From Nonomuraea muscovyensis (GTDB taxonomy: Bacteria > Actinomycetota > Actinomycetes > Streptosporangiales > Streptosporangiaceae): a stretch of DNA of 64,000 nucleotides. The notes beneath the pieces were generated by a model. It searched no databases. It saw nothing but the letters and a program-made list of their open reading frames with translations, and was not told the DNA's origin. This document shows positions 8,663 to 16,483 of the stretch, one piece after another. The translations under genes and the position numbers were made by a program. Location: NCBI RefSeq assembly GCF_014207745.1, contig NZ_JACHJB010000001.1, forward strand, positions 2,108,001 to 2,172,000. Direction: 5' to 3'. Position 1 is the stretch's first letter. Each line of letters begins with the position of its first letter.

Positions 8663-9310
8663 TCAGGCGGTGTGCACGGTGCGGAGCAGGTCGGCGGCGA
8701 GTTGGCTGGAGATGCCGAGGCGGGTGCGGAGGGCGTCGCGGGTGATGGGTGTGCCGTGCCGGGTGTGGTGTTCGTCGGCGATGCGGCGGGCGTAGTCGAC
8801 CAGCGCCGGGGCCGGGCCGTCGCGGTGGGCGGGCTGGTCTTCGTCAGCGTTCTGGCTGACCGAGACGTTGGCTGAGGCCGGCACGAGCTCCGTCGACGGC
8901 GCAGGCTCCGGGGACGGTTCGGGATGCGTACCGGTGGCGCGGCGTTCGAGCATCGAGACGGCGATGAGGAACGCGCCAGCCGGGGTGGCTGCGGTGATCC
9001 ATCCCCAGACGGTCGGGTCGGCTTGCTCAAGGTTGGCGGCCAGCGAGAGGGCGATGCCACCGGTGAGAACGAGGATGGGCCAGGAGACGGGGCCGCGTCG
9101 CTGGCGGCCGGTCTTCTTGTCGCGTTGGCGTTCGCGGGCGGCCATAACGCAGGTGAGGTCGATGCAGACGGCGATGGCCCAGGACATCCAGCCGGTCTGG
9201 CCATGTTCGGTGGCGGTGTCGCGGATGTGGGTGAACGATCCGGCGCCGGCGATGGCGGCCAGGACGAGGATGGGGCCGGTGTCGAGGAGCCAGCTGGTGA
9301 TGCGTCGCAT
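8663..9310 (-). CDS. DUF2637-type SpdB2-like membrane protein
   Basis: The 215-residue protein has four hydrophobic segments in its first 130 residues (WLLDTGPILVLAAIAGAG onward), the layout of DUF2637 proteins. A charged linker follows, then a C-terminal helical segment (RIADEHHTRHGTPITRDALR) that resembles a small helix-turn-helix. Related Spd proteins assist intramycelial spread of conjugative plasmids in Streptomyces. It is 19 bp downstream of traB in the same operon. Confidence 0.8.
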   Translation of the reverse strand: MRRITSWLLDTGPILVLAAIAGAGSFTHIRDTATEHGQTGWMSWAIAVCIDLTCVMAARERQRDKKTGRQRRGPVSWPILVLTGGIALSLAANLEQADPTVWGWITAATPAGAFLIAVSMLERRATGTHPEPSPEPAPSTELVPASANVSVSQNADEDQPAHRDGPAPALVDYARRIADEHHTRHGTPITRDALRTRLGISSQLAADLLRTVHTA

Positions 9311-9329
9311 CGTTCCTCCCTTCGTGGTT

Positions 9330-10664
9330 TCAGGCGTCGAGCAGTTCGGACGAGTCGTGCTGACTCAGGTGGGCGGTGACCTCTCCCCAGGAGGGGGCGA
9401 GGTGGGCGTGTGTGTGGGCGGCGTGTTCGGCGGCCTGCTCGGTGACGTAGAAGGAGCGGGCCCGGTACCACTGGCCGTCCTGGCCGGCGACGATGGCGAC
9501 GCCGGGTGTCTCGGCAGCGATGGCACGGGCGGAGGCGAGTGCAGCCGGGTCGAGGTCGCCGAGGGTCATGGTGGCGGTCTCGGGATCGTTGACGCGGTGG
9601 CAGATCCGTCCTGAGCACTGCGCGCGTAGGGCGGTGACGCCGGGGCCGAGGTCGGAGCCGATGCGCTGGCCGCAGCAGAAGAGGTAGATGCCGAACGCCC
9701 GGCCGAGCTGGGCGACTCGCAGCAGCGCCGTAGAGGTCTTGGCGATCTCGTCCTTCTCCGACTTGTCGGCCATCAGGTACAGCTCGGCGAGCTCGTCGAC
9801 CAGGACCACGACGGGAACCGGGCGCAGGGCGGGCGGTAGCTGCCAGACGTTGCGGGCGGCGGCTTGGCGGCAGACGCCCATCCGGTCGAGCATCAGCGCG
9901 ACCACGTCGTCCAACAGGCGGCTGGCTTCGTCGCGGCAGGTGGCCAACGCGGACAGACGAGGCGCGTACGGGGTGAACTCCACTCCGCCCTTCAAGTCGA
10001 TCCCCACCAAGGCCACAGGCTGGGGCGCGAGGCCGACGATGAGGGCGTTGGCGAGATTGGACTTGCCGGACTGTGTTGCTCCGGCGTTGAGCCAGTGCGG
10101 CACGGTTCGGAAGTCGATCACCCAGGGCTTGCCGGTCTCCAACCGTCCGACGGTGACCTTGAGCAGGTCGGTCGAGGGCGGGAGCTGGTCGACGGTGACC
10201 AGCGGGTCGCGCATGGTCGCGGCCAGGACGACCCGCCCGGGACCGGGTGAGGAGACGCGGATCGCGTGGACGCCCCAGGAGTGGGCGAGACGTTCGGCGG
10301 CGTCGGCGTAGTCGCCGGGCGTCTGCCCTTCGAGGGTGTGGATGGTGACGCGCCAGCCGTGCCGGGTGGGCAGCGGCAGCCACATCAGCGGTTTGGTGTC
10401 GACGGCGACCCGCTGGAAGCGCCGCTTGACCTTGACGATGCCGGTGGAGGCGACCAGGCCGGGGACGGTGGTGAACCACCAGCGCTGCCGCTTCTTGGTC
10501 AGCCCGCACCCGAGCGCCACCCGCCGCCAGGACGCGCGGACCGAGATGGCGGTGAGCGGGTAGCCGAGGAGCAGCCAGAACGACGGGTAGTGGATGCGGC
10601 GCCAGGCCCACAGCCCCACCCCGAGAAGGGGGAGGACTGCGAGCCAGGCCGGCAGGTCAGACAC
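9330..10664 (-). CDS. traB: FtsK/SpoIIIE-family DNA translocase (TraB/TraSA type)
   Basis: The 444-residue protein has one or two N-terminal membrane segments (about 6-21 and 28-40). Its FtsK motor has Walker A GATQSGKS at 195-202 and Walker B VVVLVDE at 285-291. Proteins of this class form a hexameric pore that moves double-stranded DNA to a recipient during mycelial mating, and one such protein suffices for transfer. The length is typical. The start overlaps the end of the SCO3933-family gene by 8 bp. Confidence 0.93.
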   Translation of the reverse strand: MSDLPAWLAVLPLLGVGLWAWRRIHYPSFWLLLGYPLTAISVRASWRRVALGCGLTKKRQRWWFTTVPGLVASTGIVKVKRRFQRVAVDTKPLMWLPLPTRHGWRVTIHTLEGQTPGDYADAAERLAHSWGVHAIRVSSPGPGRVVLAATMRDPLVTVDQLPPSTDLLKVTVGRLETGKPWVIDFRTVPHWLNAGATQSGKSNLANALIVGLAPQPVALVGIDLKGGVEFTPYAPRLSALATCRDEASRLLDDVVALMLDRMGVCRQAAARNVWQLPPALRPVPVVVLVDELAELYLMADKSEKDEIAKTSTALLRVAQLGRAFGIYLFCCGQRIGSDLGPGVTALRAQCSGRICHRVNDPETATMTLGDLDPAALASARAIAAETPGVAIVAGQDGQWYRARSFYVTEQAAEHAAHTHAHLAPSWGEVTAHLSQHDSSELLDA

Positions 10665-10986
10665 CGGCGGCCTCCCGAGCTGGGAGCAGCGCCGAGGCGC
10701 GGTAGGAGATGCCCCACCGGCCGGACATCTCCCACACGTAGCCGACCAGGCCGACGGCGTTGACCGGGTCGCCGGCGGTGATGGGCGGCTCTCCGGTGAT
10801 GCCGATCTTGACGAGTTCGATCCGGCCGAACTCGTCCTCGACGGAGACGGTGACCTCGTAGACGGTGTTGCCGTTCTTGTCGGTCTTGATCTCGCCGGTG
10901 TCCCGGTTGAGGACGCGCGGCCGGGGTGCCTTGACGCAGGTGATGGTGAGCTTGCCGGTGTCGACCGGGATCGGGATGGTGCGCAT
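10657..10986 (-). CDS. SCO3933 family regulatory protein
   Basis: ATG 10986 is chosen because AGGAGG precedes it; the product is 109 residues. MRTIPIPVDTGKL, the central TGEIKTDKNGNTVYEVTV and the C-terminal WGISYRASALLP closely match the SCO3933 family, which accompanies traB in streptomycete elements. Members are thought to be accessory or regulatory proteins of the transfer operon. It is the first gene of that operon, directly downstream of the divergent operator region. Confidence 0.85.
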   Translation of the reverse strand: MRTIPIPVDTGKLTITCVKAPRPRVLNRDTGEIKTDKNGNTVYEVTVSVEDEFGRIELVKIGITGEPPITAGDPVNAVGLVGYVWEMSGRWGISYRASALLPAREAAGV

Positions 10987-11010
10987 ACGGTGTGACCTCC
11001 TGTTCGTCGT

Positions 11011-11053
11011 AGCCAACATAGTCAACCTAGTTGGCTCAGTTGTCAATGTTGGC
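11011..11053. promoter_or_regulatory. Nested inverted repeats in the tra/GntR divergent promoter
   Basis: AGCCAAC (11011-11017) is mirrored by GTTGGCT (11030-11036). GCCAACAT (11012-11019) is mirrored by ATGTTGGC (11046-11053). The three half-sites lie between the SCO3933-family start and the GntR start. This is the natural operator for the adjacent repressor to control both itself and the transfer operon, as KorSA does in pSAM2. Confidence 0.65.
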
Positions 11054-11075
11054 GTGGCTGGCTTGGTGTGGTGAG

Positions 11076-11459
11076 ATGGACGCGATGGTCAAACACACCG
11101 GGCGGCCCGGCTACCTGCAGATCGCCGACGATCTCCGCGCCCAGATCCGCGGCGGCGCCCTCGCGCCCGGCACACCGCTGCCGTCCACCGCCCAGCTCGC
11201 CAGCCAGTACGACGCCTCGCTGAGCGTGGTGAAGATGGCCGTCGGCATCCTGCGCAACGAGGGCTTGGTGATCGGCCAGCAGGGCAAGGGCGTCTTCGTC
11301 CGAGACGAGACCGACACCCCGCCCGTCGGCGACGGAGACTTGGTCGGCGAGGTCGCCGAGCTGCGCACCGCCGTACAAGACCTGTCGGCGCGGCTGGCGA
11401 AGGTCGAGGAGCAGCTCTCTACGTCCACTGCACGCCGTTCCTCACGTGGCAGCCGGTGA
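11076..11459 (+). CDS. GntR-family transfer repressor (KorSA-like)
   Basis: ATG 11076 gives 127 residues. A GntR winged helix covers residues 11-75 (YLQIADDLRAQIRGGALAPG, then SLSVVKMAVGILRNEGLV). There is no ligand-binding domain; the tail at about 92-117 looks like a short coiled coil for dimerisation. It is transcribed away from the tra operon across a repeat-rich 90-bp gap. By analogy to KorSA it should silence transfer genes; the analogy rests on position and family. Confidence 0.85.
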   Translation: MDAMVKHTGRPGYLQIADDLRAQIRGGALAPGTPLPSTAQLASQYDASLSVVKMAVGILRNEGLVIGQQGKGVFVRDETDTPPVGDGDLVGEVAELRTAVQDLSARLAKVEEQLSTSTARRSSRGSR

Positions 11460-11610
11460 CCTTGCGCGCCAGCGACGCCGACATCCCGTCCGCCTGACGG
11501 CGCAGGGTCATGGCCTTGTCCTCGCGCCGTATGCCGGCCAGGACCATCACGTAACCGACGAGCAGCGTCACGCCGAGCACTCCGGCGGCGATCAGGGGGA
11601 GCCAGCTCAC
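11419..11610 (-). CDS. Small single-pass membrane protein
   Basis: GTG 11610 overlaps the stop of the upstream Cys-rich gene by 4 bp (GTGA), so the start is probably there and not at the TTG 6 bp earlier. The 63-residue product has one hydrophobic segment near its N-terminus (LPLIAAGVLGVTLLVGYVMV) and a basic tail. It overlaps the end of the convergent GntR gene by 41 bp. No function recognised. Confidence 0.6.
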   Translation of the reverse strand: MSWLPLIAAGVLGVTLLVGYVMVLAGIRREDKAMTLRRQADGMSASLARKVTGCHVRNGVQWT

Positions 11611-11819
11611 GTCCAACTCACCCCCGCCGCGGCGACGGTACGGGGACCGCGCGGGGGGCGGCGGGACTCGGCCCGCCGCCGCTGCCGCCGGTTCCGGGCC
11701 CGCTGGTTGCGGACCCAGCGCTCACGCGCCAGGCACTTGGAGCACCGCACCCGACCGTCGGCCAGCGCGTTGCCGCACTCGCACGAGGGCGTCTCGTCCA
11801 GGAAGCTGATCATGTTCAT
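11607..11819 (-). CDS. Small Cys-rich, Arg-rich protein (70 aa)
   Basis: AGGAGG lies 10 nt upstream of ATG 11819. The N-terminal half has CECGN and CSKC, a likely zinc knuckle; the C-terminal half is strongly basic. This could bind nucleic acid. It is translationally coupled to the following small membrane-protein gene. Such pairs are common but uncharacterised in AICEs. Confidence 0.65.
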   Translation of the reverse strand: MNMISFLDETPSCECGNALADGRVRCSKCLARERWVRNQRARNRRQRRRAESRRPPRGPRTVAAAGVSWT

Positions 11820-11919
11820 TGGGGCATCTCCTCCTTCGGTTGGGGGCCGTTGTGGCGTTGTGCAACCGAGGATGCGACGCAGAGTCAGGACGAGATCACT
11901 ACACGACGGGACATGTTCA

Positions 11920-11957
11920 GGACGTCCGGCCTACGATGGCCAGGTCCCCGGACGTCC
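11920..11957. promoter_or_regulatory. Two GGACGTCC palindromes upstream of the first DUF5919 gene
   Basis: GGACGTCC occurs at 11920-11927 and 11950-11957, exactly 30 bp apart, immediately before the start at 11973. The core GGACGTC recurs at 14297-14314 and 15230-15249, upstream of other genes in this block. A shared operator is inferred. Confidence 0.6.
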
Positions 11958-11972
11958 CACTGGGCAGGTGTG

Positions 11973-12713
11973 ATGGGCAACGAACGGCTACGCGCGGCGC
12001 TGCTCCAGAAAGGCGTGTCCGTCGCCGAGCTGGCGGAAGCGATCCAGGTCGACCCCAAGACCGCCGAACGCTGGATCACCCAGGGCCGCCAGCCATACCG
12101 AAGACACCGATTTGCCACAGCTTCGTACCTGGGTGTGGACGAGACGTACCTGTGGCCCGACGCGCTCACCCGCGAACACGTCGCCGCCGCCTCGCACAGC
12201 GAGGTCATCGCCATCTATCCGCACCGCTGGACCGTGACCCGGGACGTCTGGGGACGACTGTTCTCCGAGGCGTCCGAGGAGATCGACGTGCTCGTCTACA
12301 GCGGCCTGTTCCTCGCCGACGATGCCGGGATGGTGCGGTTGTTCGGTGAGAAGGCCCGCTCGGGGGTACGGGTGCGCATCCTGCTCGGCGATCCCGACAG
12401 CGCTGAGGTAGCCCAGCGAGGCGCGGACGAGGGCGTCGGCGACGGCATGGCCGCGCAGATCCGCAGCGCCCTGGTCCTCTACCGTCCGATCACGGGCATG
12501 GAGAACGTCGAGATCAGGCTGCACGACACGATCCTGTACAACTCGATCTACCGCGCCGACGACGAGTACCTGATCAACACCCACGTGTACGGCACCCGCG
12601 CCGGCAACGCCCCCGTCCTGCACCTACGCCGGGTGGCCGGAGGCGACATGGTCGCCACCTACGCAGACAGCTTCGAACGAGTGTGGGCTAGAGCCACCCC
12701 GGTAGGGTCCTGA
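11973..12713 (+). CDS. Helix-turn-helix regulator with DUF5919 domain, paralogue 1
   Basis: ATG 11973 gives 246 residues. Residues 1-60 form a helix-turn-helix (VSVAELAEAIQVDPKTAERW); from about 85 to the end is a DUF5919 domain (AIYPHRWTVTRDVWGRLFSEA, then VRVRILLGDPDS and LYNSIYRADDEYLINTH). DUF5919 looks like a degenerate phospholipase-D fold. The Nudix gene follows 3 bp downstream, an arrangement repeated in many AICEs. It may sense a nucleotide or lipid signal and control element genes. A second copy lies at 15302. Confidence 0.85.
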   Translation: MGNERLRAALLQKGVSVAELAEAIQVDPKTAERWITQGRQPYRRHRFATASYLGVDETYLWPDALTREHVAAASHSEVIAIYPHRWTVTRDVWGRLFSEASEEIDVLVYSGLFLADDAGMVRLFGEKARSGVRVRILLGDPDSAEVAQRGADEGVGDGMAAQIRSALVLYRPITGMENVEIRLHDTILYNSIYRADDEYLINTHVYGTRAGNAPVLHLRRVAGGDMVATYADSFERVWARATPVGS

Positions 12714-12716
12714 ACC

Positions 12717-13193
12717 ATGGCCAAGCGCATCGACTTCCACCACGACCCCGACGCGCCCAAGGCCAACAGCCTGGTCCCGTCCGTCAACGTCGTCGTCACC
12801 AACGAGGCCGGCGACCTGCTCATGATCCACCGCACCGACAACGACAACTGGGCCGTGCCCGGCGGAGCCATCGACCTCGGCGAATCCCTCCCGCAGGCCG
12901 GCATCCGGGAGACGCTGGAGGAGACCGGCATCACCTGCGAGATCACCGGCCTGTCCGGCACCTACACCGACCCCGGCCACGTGATCCTTTACACCAGCAA
13001 CGGCGAGGTCCGGCAGGAGTTCTCGATCGTCCTCGCCGCCCGTCCTACCTCCGGAGCGCCCACTCCGAGCACGGAGTCCCGCGAGGTCAGATGGGTGCCG
13101 CGCGACGAGGTCCTGTCCCTGCCCATGGCCGCGTCGATGCGCATGCGGATCGAGCACTACCTGTCCGGGGCCGATCTTCCGTACATTGGCTGA
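12717..13193 (+). CDS. Nudix hydrolase, Pif-like
   Basis: The 158-residue protein has a complete Nudix box starting at G50: GAIDLGESLPQ, then REtLEETGI at 64-72, with the catalytic glutamates at 65, 68 and 69. It starts 3 bp after the DUF5919 gene. In pSAM2 the Nudix protein Pif prevents redundant transfer between element-bearing cells; the position here makes that the best guess. Substrate unknown. Confidence 0.85.
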   Translation: MAKRIDFHHDPDAPKANSLVPSVNVVVTNEAGDLLMIHRTDNDNWAVPGGAIDLGESLPQAGIRETLEETGITCEITGLSGTYTDPGHVILYTSNGEVRQEFSIVLAARPTSGAPTPSTESREVRWVPRDEVLSLPMAASMRMRIEHYLSGADLPYIG

Positions 13194-13219
13194 TCTTGGC
13201 CGAGGCGACGGGAGCGACC

Positions 13220-13711
13220 TTGGAAGCTTGGCTTGACCCGACCGGGATCACCACGAAACGCCTCCACATACGGGCGACCACTCGCGATGATCTGCCCGCG
13301 ATGGAACGCACGTGGCTCGACCCAGAGATTCGCCGCTACCTGGGTGGCCCTGTGTCCACGGAGACGTTGGAACTTCGCCGCCAGATGCAGCCGAGACGCG
13401 GCATGTTCACGGTGACCCTCGATGAGGGGACGGTCGTCGGCTTCTGCCACTACGGCCGTACCGACCGAGGTGACCTCGAACTGTCCTACAGCTTCCTACC
13501 CGAGCACTGGGGATACGGCTACGCACGTGAAGCATGTACCGCCGTGCTCAACTGGGGCTTCGCCAACGTCCCCGGCACCGAGCGGATCGTCGCCATCACT
13601 CAGGCGGCGAACCTACGCTCCGTCCGACTGCTCCAGGCATTGGGCATGGCGAAGATAGATGAGTTCATTCAGTTCGACGCGCCTCAGGTGATGTACGCAG
13701 CGTTCCGCTGA
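13220..13711 (+). CDS. GNAT-family N-acetyltransferase
   Basis: The start is uncertain; TTG 13220 is chosen because GGGAG lies 6 nt before it. The 163-residue product shows RLHIRATTRDDLPAM at the N-terminus, a central LELSYSFLPEHWGYGYAREA acetyl-CoA-binding region and NLRSVRLLQALGM, as in RimJ/RimL-type GNATs. It lies 26 bp after the Nudix gene. The acceptor is unknown. Its 3' end overlaps the convergent HD-domain gene by 47 bp. Confidence 0.8.
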   Translation: MEAWLDPTGITTKRLHIRATTRDDLPAMERTWLDPEIRRYLGGPVSTETLELRRQMQPRRGMFTVTLDEGTVVGFCHYGRTDRGDLELSYSFLPEHWGYGYAREACTAVLNWGFANVPGTERIVAITQAANLRSVRLLQALGMAKIDEFIQFDAPQVMYAAFR

Positions 13712-14264
13712 GCGCAGCCTCCACCGCCCGGACGGACGACACAATGCACGACGTCGCCGCCGTGATCGACCGGCTCACCACATGGTCACGCCCATACCGG
13801 GCGTGGATCTCCGCCAGCCGATCTCGCACGTCCAGGTGCCGGCCGTCCGGACCGGTGGTCATGTCGCAGTACGTCAGCGCCCGAGCCAGGTCAGGCCGCT
13901 CGGCTTCGAACTCGGCCGCCAGGGTGGCGAGCAGCTCCCGCTCACGCGCCTCGTTCTCCGCGCACGAGTGGTACGCCACCAGCCGGCACAGCCGATCCCC
14001 GGCCCCGGCCACGTCCCGTAGATAGCGGGCACCGTCGAGCTGATGCATGCCGGTGTCCACCAGGTCGGGGGCGTACCCGATGTCATGCAGCAACGCGGCG
14101 GCGATCAACGTGTCCGTATCCGCACCGAGGACTGGAGCCAGGCTCTCGGCCCGCTCGGCGACCCCCTGAGTGTGCGCCCACCGCCGGGGCAACGCCGTCG
14201 CCAGCAGGTCCTTGGCCAGCCCGTACGCCCAGTCGACATCTCCCACGTGCCTCACGATAGACAT
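13665..14264 (-). CDS. HD-domain phosphohydrolase
   Basis: ATG 14264 gives 199 residues. H31 in WAHTQGVAERA and H60-D61 in ALLHDIGY are the metal ligands of an HD domain; YHSCAENEA and LTYCDMTTGPDG follow. HD proteins of this size act on nucleotides or other phosphate esters. The gene is downstream of the double-GntR gene on the same strand (49 bp gap), and GGACGTC boxes sit in that gap. Confidence 0.8.
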   Translation of the reverse strand: MSIVRHVGDVDWAYGLAKDLLATALPRRWAHTQGVAERAESLAPVLGADTDTLIAAALLHDIGYAPDLVDTGMHQLDGARYLRDVAGAGDRLCRLVAYHSCAENEARERELLATLAAEFEAERPDLARALTYCDMTTGPDGRHLDVRDRLAEIHARYGRDHVVSRSITAATSCIVSSVRAVEAALSGTLRTSPEARRTE

Positions 14265-14296
14265 CCGGGACCTACCCGCATCTAGTCGACACAGGC

Positions 14297-14314
14297 AGAC
14301 GTCCCAGGACGTCT
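14297..14314. promoter_or_regulatory. Paired GACGTC boxes upstream of the HD gene
   Basis: Read on the minus strand, two boxes abut: AGACGTCCT then GGGACGTCT. The second is identical to the boxes at 15231-15239 and 15241-15249. They lie 33-50 bp upstream of the HD-domain start. Confidence 0.55.
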
Positions 14315-14811
14315 CACTCGCCAGGCCGCCGTTGACCGTCCGACTGGACGAACCGGCCCCGGCCATGCTCAGCCACTACCAGGCCCTCGCTCTCCAACAC
14401 GGCCAGAGCCTGCCGCACCGTGTTCCGCGACGCCGTGAAGCGCCGCCGCAGCACCATCTCACTCGGCAGGGCGGCACCCGAGGCGAACTCCCCACGCTCG
14501 ATCTGCCCACGCAGCTCAGCAGCGATCGCCTGATACCGGTACGGCGCCGCAGGCCCCGCCCCGCACACCACCCGCCCCTTGGACGGAACCGTGACCAGCA
14601 GCCCTTCGCCTTCCAGGATCGCCAGCCCCCGCCGGACCGTGTTGCGCGCCACCCCGAAGGCACGGCCCAACGCCGCCTCACTCGGCAGCGCACTCCCCGG
14701 CGGGAACTCACCCACGACGATCCGCTCCCGAAGCAGGTCGGCGATCTGCGTGTAGACGCGCCCGCCGGTCAGCCACCGCCCACAGGAGGCCGGATCAACC
14801 GCGGTAGGCAT
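14314..14811 (-). CDS. Protein with two tandem GntR winged-helix domains
   Basis: The 165-residue protein is made of two consecutive GntR DNA-binding domains, residues 19-80 (VYTQIADLLRERIVVGEFPP, RNTVRRGLAILEGEGLL) and 90-156 (RYQAIAAELRGQIERGEFAS, RNTVRQALAVLESEGLV), with no effector domain. GntR regulators normally have one winged helix per chain and dimerise; here one chain could cover a full operator. It overlaps the upstream gene by 17 bp and precedes the HD gene. Confidence 0.85.
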   Translation of the reverse strand: MPTAVDPASCGRWLTGGRVYTQIADLLRERIVVGEFPPGSALPSEAALGRAFGVARNTVRRGLAILEGEGLLVTVPSKGRVVCGAGPAAPYRYQAIAAELRGQIERGEFASGAALPSEMVLRRRFTASRNTVRQALAVLESEGLVVAEHGRGRFVQSDGQRRPGE

Positions 14812-15148
14812 CGAGCATCTTGTTCAGATCGATGCTGAGCTCGCCCTGCTCACCGTCGCGCCACCCTTCACGGGCGGCCCGCTCGATCCGGTCGACCGCC
14901 GCCGGCATCTGCAGGAAGGACACCCGCTCGTCGCCCTGGTCCCCCCAGTAGAACCAGCAGAACGGCAGCTGCACGAACACCCGCCGCATCCTGCACCGGC
15001 TGTCGGTGACGTCCAGGGCCGGCCGCCCGTCCTGATCCACCACCAGCACCACCGTGACATCCCGCTCGGCCAACTCTCTGCCCAGCGCGGTCAGCAGCCG
15101 CTCGGCGTAGGCACGCTGCTGCTCCTTGACGGTCTTGCTCGTCGGCAT
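14795..15148 (-). CDS. Conserved hypothetical protein (117 aa)
   Basis: ATG 15148 gives MPTSKTVKEQQRAYAERLL. The protein is soluble and mixed alpha/beta (VTVVLVVDQDGRPALDV, VFVQLPFCWFYWGDQ). It heads a three-gene minus-strand unit with the double-GntR and HD genes, and its 3' end overlaps the GntR start. No family recognised. Confidence 0.7.
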   Translation of the reverse strand: MPTSKTVKEQQRAYAERLLTALGRELAERDVTVVLVVDQDGRPALDVTDSRCRMRRVFVQLPFCWFYWGDQGDERVSFLQMPAAVDRIERAAREGWRDGEQGELSIDLNKMLDAYRG

Positions 15149-15229
15149 CGTCGTCCTCCCTGACGCGCTCCTGGTTCGGTGTACGCGTCGAGGTTCGCCC
15201 GAAGGGCACGGGCAGGAACACCACAAGTT

Positions 15230-15249
15230 AGGGACGTCTAGGGACGTCT
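15230..15249. promoter_or_regulatory. Tandem AGGGACGTCT boxes upstream of the second DUF5919 gene
   Basis: The 10-bp word AGGGACGTCT is repeated head to tail at 15230-15239 and 15240-15249 in the divergent gap between 15148 and 15302. The core matches the sites at 11920 and 14297. Confidence 0.65.
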
Positions 15250-15301
15250 GATGTTAACGTCGCAGTACACGACCGTTCCGCAACCCCAGCAGGCGGTACC
15301 C

Positions 15302-16036
15302 ATGAACAACAACCTGCGCTACGCCATGGCAGCAGCACGCCTCACCGCGACCGACGTCGCCGCCGCCTTAACCGTCGACCCCAAGACCGTCGCCCGCTGG
15401 CTCAACGGTCGCATCCCCTACCCCCGCCACCGCTGGGCCCTCGCCGACCTCCTACGCGCCAACGAGGCCGACCTATGGCCCGAAACCGCTCAACGACACG
15501 CTGCGTTCACCGCCGGAGTCGAAGCCATCTACCCGCATCGCTGGGCCGTCCCGCCGAGGGTGTGGGCCGGCCTCTTCCAGAGCGCGACAGCCGAGATCGA
15601 CATCCTCGCCTACAGCGCCCTCTTTCTTGCCGAAGACCGCGGCATCCTCAACCTCCTCACCACCCGCGCCGAAGCCGGCGTCCGAATCCGCATCCTCCTC
15701 GGCCACCCCGACAGCCCCGAAGTCGCCAACCGCGGAGCAGACGAGGGCATCGGCCCCGCAGTGATGGCCGCATGCATCAAGAACGCCCTCACGCTCTACC
15801 GCCCCCTGATAAACGTCCAGGGCATCGAGATCCGCTTGCACCGCACCGTGCTCTACAACTCCATCTACCGCGCCGACAACGAACTTCTAGTCAACACCCA
15901 CGCCTACGCCACAGCAGCGGCCGACGCCCCGGTCATGCACCTACGTCTCACGGACGCCCCCGGTCCAGCCGACGCCTACACGGCCAGCTTCGACCGCGTA
16001 TGGGAGGCCGGAGAACCACACCAGCAAGATCGATAA
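15302..16036 (+). CDS. Helix-turn-helix regulator with DUF5919 domain, paralogue 2
   Basis: ATG 15302 (MNNNLRYAMAAARLTATDVA) matches the start position of paralogue 1; an earlier ATG at 15251 would put the operator boxes right against the coding region. The 244-residue product aligns with the 11973 protein throughout: VDPKTVARWLNGR helix-turn-helix, AIYPHRWAVPPRVWAGLF, VRIRILLGHPDSPEVANRGA and LYNSIYRADNELLVNTHAY. Two diverged copies in one element suggest opposing or paired regulators. It diverges from the 14795-15148 gene. Confidence 0.85.
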   Translation: MNNNLRYAMAAARLTATDVAAALTVDPKTVARWLNGRIPYPRHRWALADLLRANEADLWPETAQRHAAFTAGVEAIYPHRWAVPPRVWAGLFQSATAEIDILAYSALFLAEDRGILNLLTTRAEAGVRIRILLGHPDSPEVANRGADEGIGPAVMAACIKNALTLYRPLINVQGIEIRLHRTVLYNSIYRADNELLVNTHAYATAAADAPVMHLRLTDAPGPADAYTASFDRVWEAGEPHQQDR

Positions 16037-16483
16037 AGCAGCACACGGGCAAGCGCGCTCATGATCAGAAAGCAACTTCTCTGCACGTCATCAAGGCGCG
16101 AGCCGCCTGCGGCGTCCCGCGCGCCGGGCGGTCGCTGGCCGCGCTGCGGCTCTTCGGCCGGTCGCGGCCACCGCCGCCCGCCCGCTGTCCCCATCATTGA
16201 CCAGGTCAAATGCAGATCATCACGGTGCACGGCTTTGGCAGTGTGGTACTCGTGCCTCAGTCGGGCCCGGGACGCCATCCGACCTCACGCCGACCGCCAA
16301 CACACTCGACCCGAAGACTGGCTACAGTACGTAAGCGCTGCGCGACGACAAAGCAAGGACATCCGGGCCCCTGGAATCCCCCCGACTCCGGCGCGACAGC
16401 TGGGCCGCAATCCCGACTTGTCCACGATTTCCGACCTCAGCTGAACCGTTCAGCCGCGACGCTAAGATCGTGAAACTTCGAGG
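16037..16483. other. Gene-free region with strong GC hairpins
   Basis: No convincing gene. Two nested GC-rich hairpins are visible at about 16096-16122 (GCGCG...CGCGC around GCCGC-CTG-CGGC) and 16125-16180 (CGGGCGG...CCGCCCG around GGCCGCG...CGCGGCC). A small TTGAC-CAG-GTCAA hairpin lies near 16197-16209. They may end the DUF5919 transcript or form a structured RNA. Confidence 0.5.

Noticed and set aside
8218..10611. A 797-residue minus-strand open frame across the transfer genes.
   Set aside because: It is an Arg/Pro-rich shadow; the FtsK, DUF2637 and smaller genes in another frame have domains, ribosome sites and operon spacing.
16060..16290. A third copy of the structured repeat of 28961 and 32286.
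   Set aside because: Only a short 5' similarity (TCTCT...ATCAAGGCG) was found; the middle stem and the terminal TCGTTCCTC hairpin are missing.
16061..16444. A 127-residue plus-strand frame after the second DUF5919 gene.
   Set aside because: It is driven by the GC hairpins, has no start context and its composition is low-complexity.
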